Assembly: GCA_020723545.1 (NCBI GenBank)
Contig: DYIS01000186.1
Span: 1-5,564, forward strand
Reading direction: 5' to 3'
DNA: 5,564 nucleotides
From: Ktedonobacter racemifer
GTDB taxonomy: Bacteria > Chloroflexota > DTOL01 > JACQYG01
Below the pieces are notes generated by a model. That model made no database searches, was not told the origin of the DNA, and saw only the letters and a program-made list of their open reading frames with translations. Positions within the stretch are counted from its first letter, which is position 1. Each line of letters starts with the position of its first letter. Positions 4,311-5,564 of this stretch are shown here, one piece after another. Made by a program: the position numbers and the translations under genes.

Positions 4311-5564
4311 CTACTTGATCTTTCCCAAGACCGCCTCCACCGCCTTCAAGATGGCCACATCGTAGGCATAGTTGTGGATGCCCGCGCTTCCCTCTGATTC
4401 CACGAAGGTGTAGTTGGTGTAGGCCTCGGCATACAGCTTCTGGTTGGCCATCCAGGCCTCGGGCTTGGCCTTGGGATCCCAGTTGGCCGTCTTGGCCGCC
4501 GCCTCCAGTTTAGGCTTCAGGGCTGCGAGTTTGTCCTTGATTTCCTTTTGCCGCGTGTCGATGATGTTTTGCAGCGCCGCTGCGTCCATCTTAAGCGCGC
4601 CGCCCTTTCCTTCCACATGGCAGTTCACGCACGCCGCGGGCTCCCCCTTCTCCGCTTTGCCGGGGAAGATAATCTTGACGTTGTGGGTCGCCACATCATC
4701 TTGAGAGGAGCTCTTGGCGGTGCCGATCATGTGGCATTGGGCACAGTTGGCCTTGCCCAGGTGCGGAGAAGGCTTGCCTTCCACGTTGATCGCGCCCTTG
4801 CCCTCGAAAGCCTCCTTCATGGGATGATGCACCGCTGAACCGGCCTTGATCTCCCCTCCGGTGTGGCACCCGGTGCAGAGCTTGAACTCCTCTTCCCTGA
4901 GCTGGCTCACCCCGGTGCCTTTGCTGTGGGTCTTGTGGCAGGTAACACAGGTGATGGCGAACTGTGCCGTCTTCACCGTGGGCGGTGTCTGCTTGTCCTT
5001 GATTGCCTCGCGATAGTCCTCGGAATGGCAGTTTAAGCAGCTATCGGGGACACCCTCGCGCTTCTTGATCGTCTCCAAGGCCTTGGCATGCCCGGACTCC
5101 AGCCACTCCAGATATTGCTGGCGATGCTCCTTGGCGTGGCCGTCTTTCCACCAGGAGGCCGACTCCGACTTGGGCACCGACTTGAACTTGGCCACGGAGT
5201 CGCCCCCGGGCCGGAATGGCGCCGGCCATGCCGCCTTCTCCGCCGGATCTTTGCGGGTATGACACTGGCCGCACACCTGGGCATCTGGCGTGGCCCAGAT
5301 GAACCTGCCCTTGCCGCCCCCTGCCGCCACGTGCTCGCTGCCGGGGCCGTGGCAGGCCTCGCAGGTGACACCGATATCAGCCCACTTCTTGCTGGCCGGA
5401 TCGAAGCCAATGGTGTGGCAGCCAACACACCCGCCGATCCAGGAGCCGGCCTTGGCGATGGTCCACTTCTTGCTTGAGTTGTTCCACTGGGTGGGCTGCA
5501 CGACCAGGTCATCGCCTTGCTTTTCGATGTATCGCTGGCGGTACTTGGAGCCCAGGGTGAACAC
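4311..5564 (-). CDS. Multiheme cytochrome c with at least eight haems (5' end outside window)
   Basis: The frame is open to the right edge; the GTG there (5564) is a Val inside the gene, so signal peptide and N-terminal part are missing. TAG stop at 4311-4313. In the visible 417 residues, eight CxxCH sites occur: CVGCH 46, CEACH 68, CGQCH 98, CLNCH 176, CVTCH 206, CTGCH 230, CAQCH 274 and CVNCH 312. The spaced blocks 'GCVGCHTIGFDPASKKW', 'GVTCEACHGPGSEH', 'VHHPMKEAFEG' and a C-terminal helix ending 'GIHNYAYDVAILKAVEAVL' resemble periplasmic cytochromes of the wide NrfA / octaheme reductase / cytochrome c554 assembly. Residues about 328-358 are a charged helix. There is no CxxCK, the active-site motif of classical NrfA, in the visible part. 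Family breadth prevents a substrate call: an electron carrier or an N- or S-oxyanion reductase are both possible. It is transcribed separately from the other cytochromes, being cut off by the terminator and the plus-strand gene. Confidence 0.88.
   Translation of the reverse strand: MFTLGSKYRQRYIEKQGDDLVVQPTQWNNSSKKWTIAKAGSWIGGCVGCHTIGFDPASKKWADIGVTCEACHGPGSEHVAAGGGKGRFIWATPDAQVCGQCHTRKDPAEKAAWPAPFRPGGDSVAKFKSVPKSESASWWKDGHAKEHRQQYLEWLESGHAKALETIKKREGVPDSCLNCHSEDYREAIKDKQTPPTVKTAQFAITCVTCHKTHSKGTGVSQLREEEFKLCTGCHTGGEIKAGSAVHHPMKEAFEGKGAINVEGKPSPHLGKANCAQCHMIGTAKSSSQDDVATHNVKIIFPGKAEKGEPAACVNCHVEGKGGALKMDAAALQNIIDTRQKEIKDKLAALKPKLEAAAKTANWDPKAKPEAWMANQKLYAEAYTNYTFVESEGSAGIHNYAYDVAILKAVEAVLGKIK

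Noticed and set aside
1..5564. tRNA, rRNA, CRISPR array, insertion sequence or attachment site
   Set aside because: No cloverleaf, repeat-spacer array, transposase frame or flanking direct repeats were seen.

Overview
The window is a GC-rich stretch from an anaerobic, cytochrome-rich bacterium. It carries four multiheme or b-type cytochrome genes, or parts of them, all on the minus strand, plus one small plus-strand membrane protein gene. The organism cannot be fixed from the sequence. Strong Shine-Dalgarno sites (for example AGGAGGTGATC), a near-consensus sigma-70 promoter, TAG and TGA stops, and abundant CxxCH proteins would fit a metal-, nitrogen- or sulfur-respiring lineage among Firmicutes, Chloroflexota or Desulfobacterota/Geobacterales-like bacteria.

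Layout from right to left (transcription direction of the main genes). (1) 5564-4311, minus: the C-terminal 417 residues of a multiheme cytochrome c with eight CxxCH motifs, cut by the right edge. (2) 4254-4285: a perfect 32-bp palindrome that serves as a shared terminator for converging genes. (3) 3810-4190, plus: a 126-residue one-helix protein with a Cys/Trp-rich 'CW...NCP...CPAY...PCW' domain. It is preceded by a near-consensus promoter, an operator-like palindrome over the -10, and a leader of about 130 nt with good folding potential. (4) 3435-2128, minus: an 11-heme cytochrome c with an N-terminal signal or anchor helix and a C-terminal membrane helix. Its frame is broken once, by an in-frame TGA at codon 50 just before the first heme site. 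(5) 2121-1408, minus: a four-helix b-type diheme cytochrome of the formate dehydrogenase gamma / Ni-Fe hydrogenase cytochrome b type, 6 nt downstream. (6) 1226-1, minus: a NapC/NirT-type membrane-anchored cytochrome c with at least six haem sites, running off the left edge.

Inference on function: the 11-heme protein and the cytochrome b look like a two-gene version of a menaquinol-oxidising cytochrome b/c module of the kind fused in Geobacter CbcL. The NapC/NirT protein is a second quinol-linked cytochrome of the NrfH/ImcH style. Together they would pass electrons from the membrane quinone pool to periplasmic or extracytoplasmic acceptors, perhaps including the octaheme-type protein at the right edge. 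The most notable oddity is the lone TGA in the 11-heme gene. The next is the regulated, structured leader of the small divergent CW-domain gene.
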